DNA of 6,571 bases, from assembly GCA_009919445.1 (NCBI GenBank), contig RGBY01000143.1:1-6571 (forward strand), read 5' to 3'. Position 1 is the stretch's first letter. Each line of letters opens with the position of its first letter. The position numbers and the translations under genes are program-made. Below, piece after piece: positions 5,488 to 6,571 of the stretch. A model generated the notes under the pieces. That model was given only the letters and a program-made list of their open reading frames with translations, was not told the DNA's origin and did not search any database. Origin of the DNA: Planctomycetia bacterium (GTDB taxonomy: Bacteria; Planctomycetota; Planctomycetia; Pirellulales; UBA1268).

Positions 5488-6571
5488 ATGGCCACCGCCG
5501 ACAACCTCACCGTCACCAGCCTCGGTCCCTGCCGCATCGACTCACCAATCCGTGGCATGATCGAGTCGCGGAGCACCACGGCTCACTATGTTGACGTCGA
5601 CGACCGAGTCTATTTCTACGATACCAAGCAACTGGCCGAAGGCAGCGGCCTGGCGCTTGACGCACTGCCTGGCTTCGAGCCGGCCGGTCCCCGCAAGCAG
5701 CTTTTTTTCGACGGTGCGAAGATGCGGGTTGGCATTGTCACCTGCGGCGGCCTCTGCCCGGGCATCAACGATGTCATCCGGGGCATCGTGATGGAGTTGA
5801 CCTTCCATTACGGCGTGAAGCGAATCTACGGATTCCGCAACGGTTATCAGGGGTTTATTCCCCGCTATGGCCATGATGTGATTGACCTCAGCCCCGCAGT
5901 TGTGAGTGACATCAACGAAGAGGGGGGGACCATTCTCGGAACCTCGCGGGGTGGTCAGGACGCAGAAGAGATCGTTGACTGCCTCGAGCGGATGAACATC
6001 AACGCCTTGTTTGTCATCGGGGGAGACGGCAGCTTGCGAGGGGCGATGCAGATTGCCGAGGTGATCGCCGCCCGCAACCAGAAAATTGCGGTCGTCGGAA
6101 TTCCGAAGACGATCGACAACGACATCCCCTACATTGACCAGAGTTTTGGCTTTCAGACCGCCTTTGCCGAAGCGACCAAGTCAATCCGTTCAGCCCACGT
6201 CGAAGCCAAGGCCTCTCCCAACGGAGTCGGCTTGGTACGGCTGATGGGCCGGCACTCGGGGTTCATTGCCTGCTATGCGTCACTGGCCGAGCCCGATGCC
6301 AACTATGTGCTGATTCCCGAAGTGCCTTTCGCCTTGGAAGGGCCCAATAACTTTCTCGACCACCTGCTGGGACGCGTCAAGCAATCGGGCCACGCGGTGG
6401 TAGTGGTGGCTGAGGGTGCCGGCCAGGACTTGCTGGCAGCTGACGAGGGTGCGGTCGACGCCTCGGGCAATCGGCGGCTCAGTGACATTGGGCTTTTCTT
6501 GAAGGACCGGATCGGTGGGCACTTTGATGCGGCCGGTGTTGAGATCAACCTGAAGTACATCGACCCCAGCT
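5488..6571 (+). CDS. pfkA: ATP-type 6-phosphofructokinase, 3' end cut by the window
   Basis: Cytoplasmic glycolytic enzyme that phosphorylates fructose 6-phosphate to fructose 1,6-bisphosphate. The frame is open from the ATG to the window edge, giving 361 complete codons. A long N-terminal region (about 1-79) precedes the first nucleotide-binding motif, CGGLCPGINDVIRG (86-99), as in the TP0108/group II 'X' subfamily. Then come GFRNGYQG, GTILGTSRGG, GGDGS (178-182), PKTIDNDIPYIDQSFGFQTA (206-225) with the catalytic Asp210, LMGRHSGFIA (252-261), EGAGQDLL (309-316) and KYIDPS (356-361). GGDGS has Gly at the position where PPi-dependent enzymes have Asp, which favours ATP; the Lys of PKTIDND is shared by PPi enzymes and this ATP-using subfamily. 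By family length, roughly 60-100 residues are missing. The gene is probably transcribed separately from the upstream operon, from which a 469-base gap divides it. Confidence 0.95.
   Translation, partial: MATADNLTVTSLGPCRIDSPIRGMIESRSTTAHYVDVDDRVYFYDTKQLAEGSGLALDALPGFEPAGPRKQLFFDGAKMRVGIVTCGGLCPGINDVIRGIVMELTFHYGVKRIYGFRNGYQGFIPRYGHDVIDLSPAVVSDINEEGGTILGTSRGGQDAEEIVDCLERMNINALFVIGGDGSLRGAMQIAEVIAARNQKIAVVGIPKTIDNDIPYIDQSFGFQTAFAEATKSIRSAHVEAKASPNGVGLVRLMGRHSGFIACYASLAEPDANYVLIPEVPFALEGPNNFLDHLLGRVKQSGHAVVVVAEGAGQDLLAADEGAVDASGNRRLSDIGLFLKDRIGGHFDAAGVEINLKYIDPS

Noticed and set aside
5542..5874. Minus-strand 110-codon frame inside pfkA
   Set aside because: It is a shadow of the phosphofructokinase reading frame, whose motifs are unambiguous.

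Overview
This window carries a compact four-gene accessory cluster for a predicted peptide-bond-forming or protein-modifying system, followed by the first three quarters or so of a phosphofructokinase gene. DNA of roughly 55-60 % GC by eye, long loosely packed intergenic stretches, modest Shine-Dalgarno sites and a long-N-terminus (TP0108-like) phosphofructokinase point to a Gram-negative bacterium. A planctomycete is my best guess, but that is inference from gene style and not a proof; other phyla also carry all of these families.

Layout. Bases 1-22 look like the first codons of a minus-strand gene running off the left edge. Bases 23-493 hold no convincing gene, only inverted repeats and a minus-strand frame with two in-frame TGA codons. 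Bases 494-1276 (minus) encode Anbu, a bacterial proteasome-like Ntn hydrolase with an exposed Thr1. Bases 1277-1521 form a divergent intergenic region with a 21-bp imperfect palindrome centred on 1375. To the right, on the plus strand, come a circularly permuted ATP-grasp protein (1522-3075), an alpha-E protein (3072-4025, overlapping the previous gene by 4 bases) and a transglutaminase-like cysteine protein (4074-5018). Bases 5019-5487 are non-coding, with several small hairpins. An ATP-type 6-phosphofructokinase starts at 5488 and is cut by the right edge.

How the genes may work together. Linkage of a circularly permuted ATP-grasp enzyme, an alpha-E protein, a transglutaminase-fold protein and Anbu is a known conserved gene neighbourhood. 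It was predicted by comparative genomics to make or attach a peptide or amide-linked product, with the transglutaminase-like and Anbu proteins cutting or transferring it. To my knowledge the substrate and product remain unproven. All four components here keep the main expected active-site residues I could check. What is distinctive is the divergent orientation of Anbu relative to the other three genes and the dyad between them, which suggests shared control. The phosphofructokinase belongs to central glycolysis and is probably an independent transcription unit.
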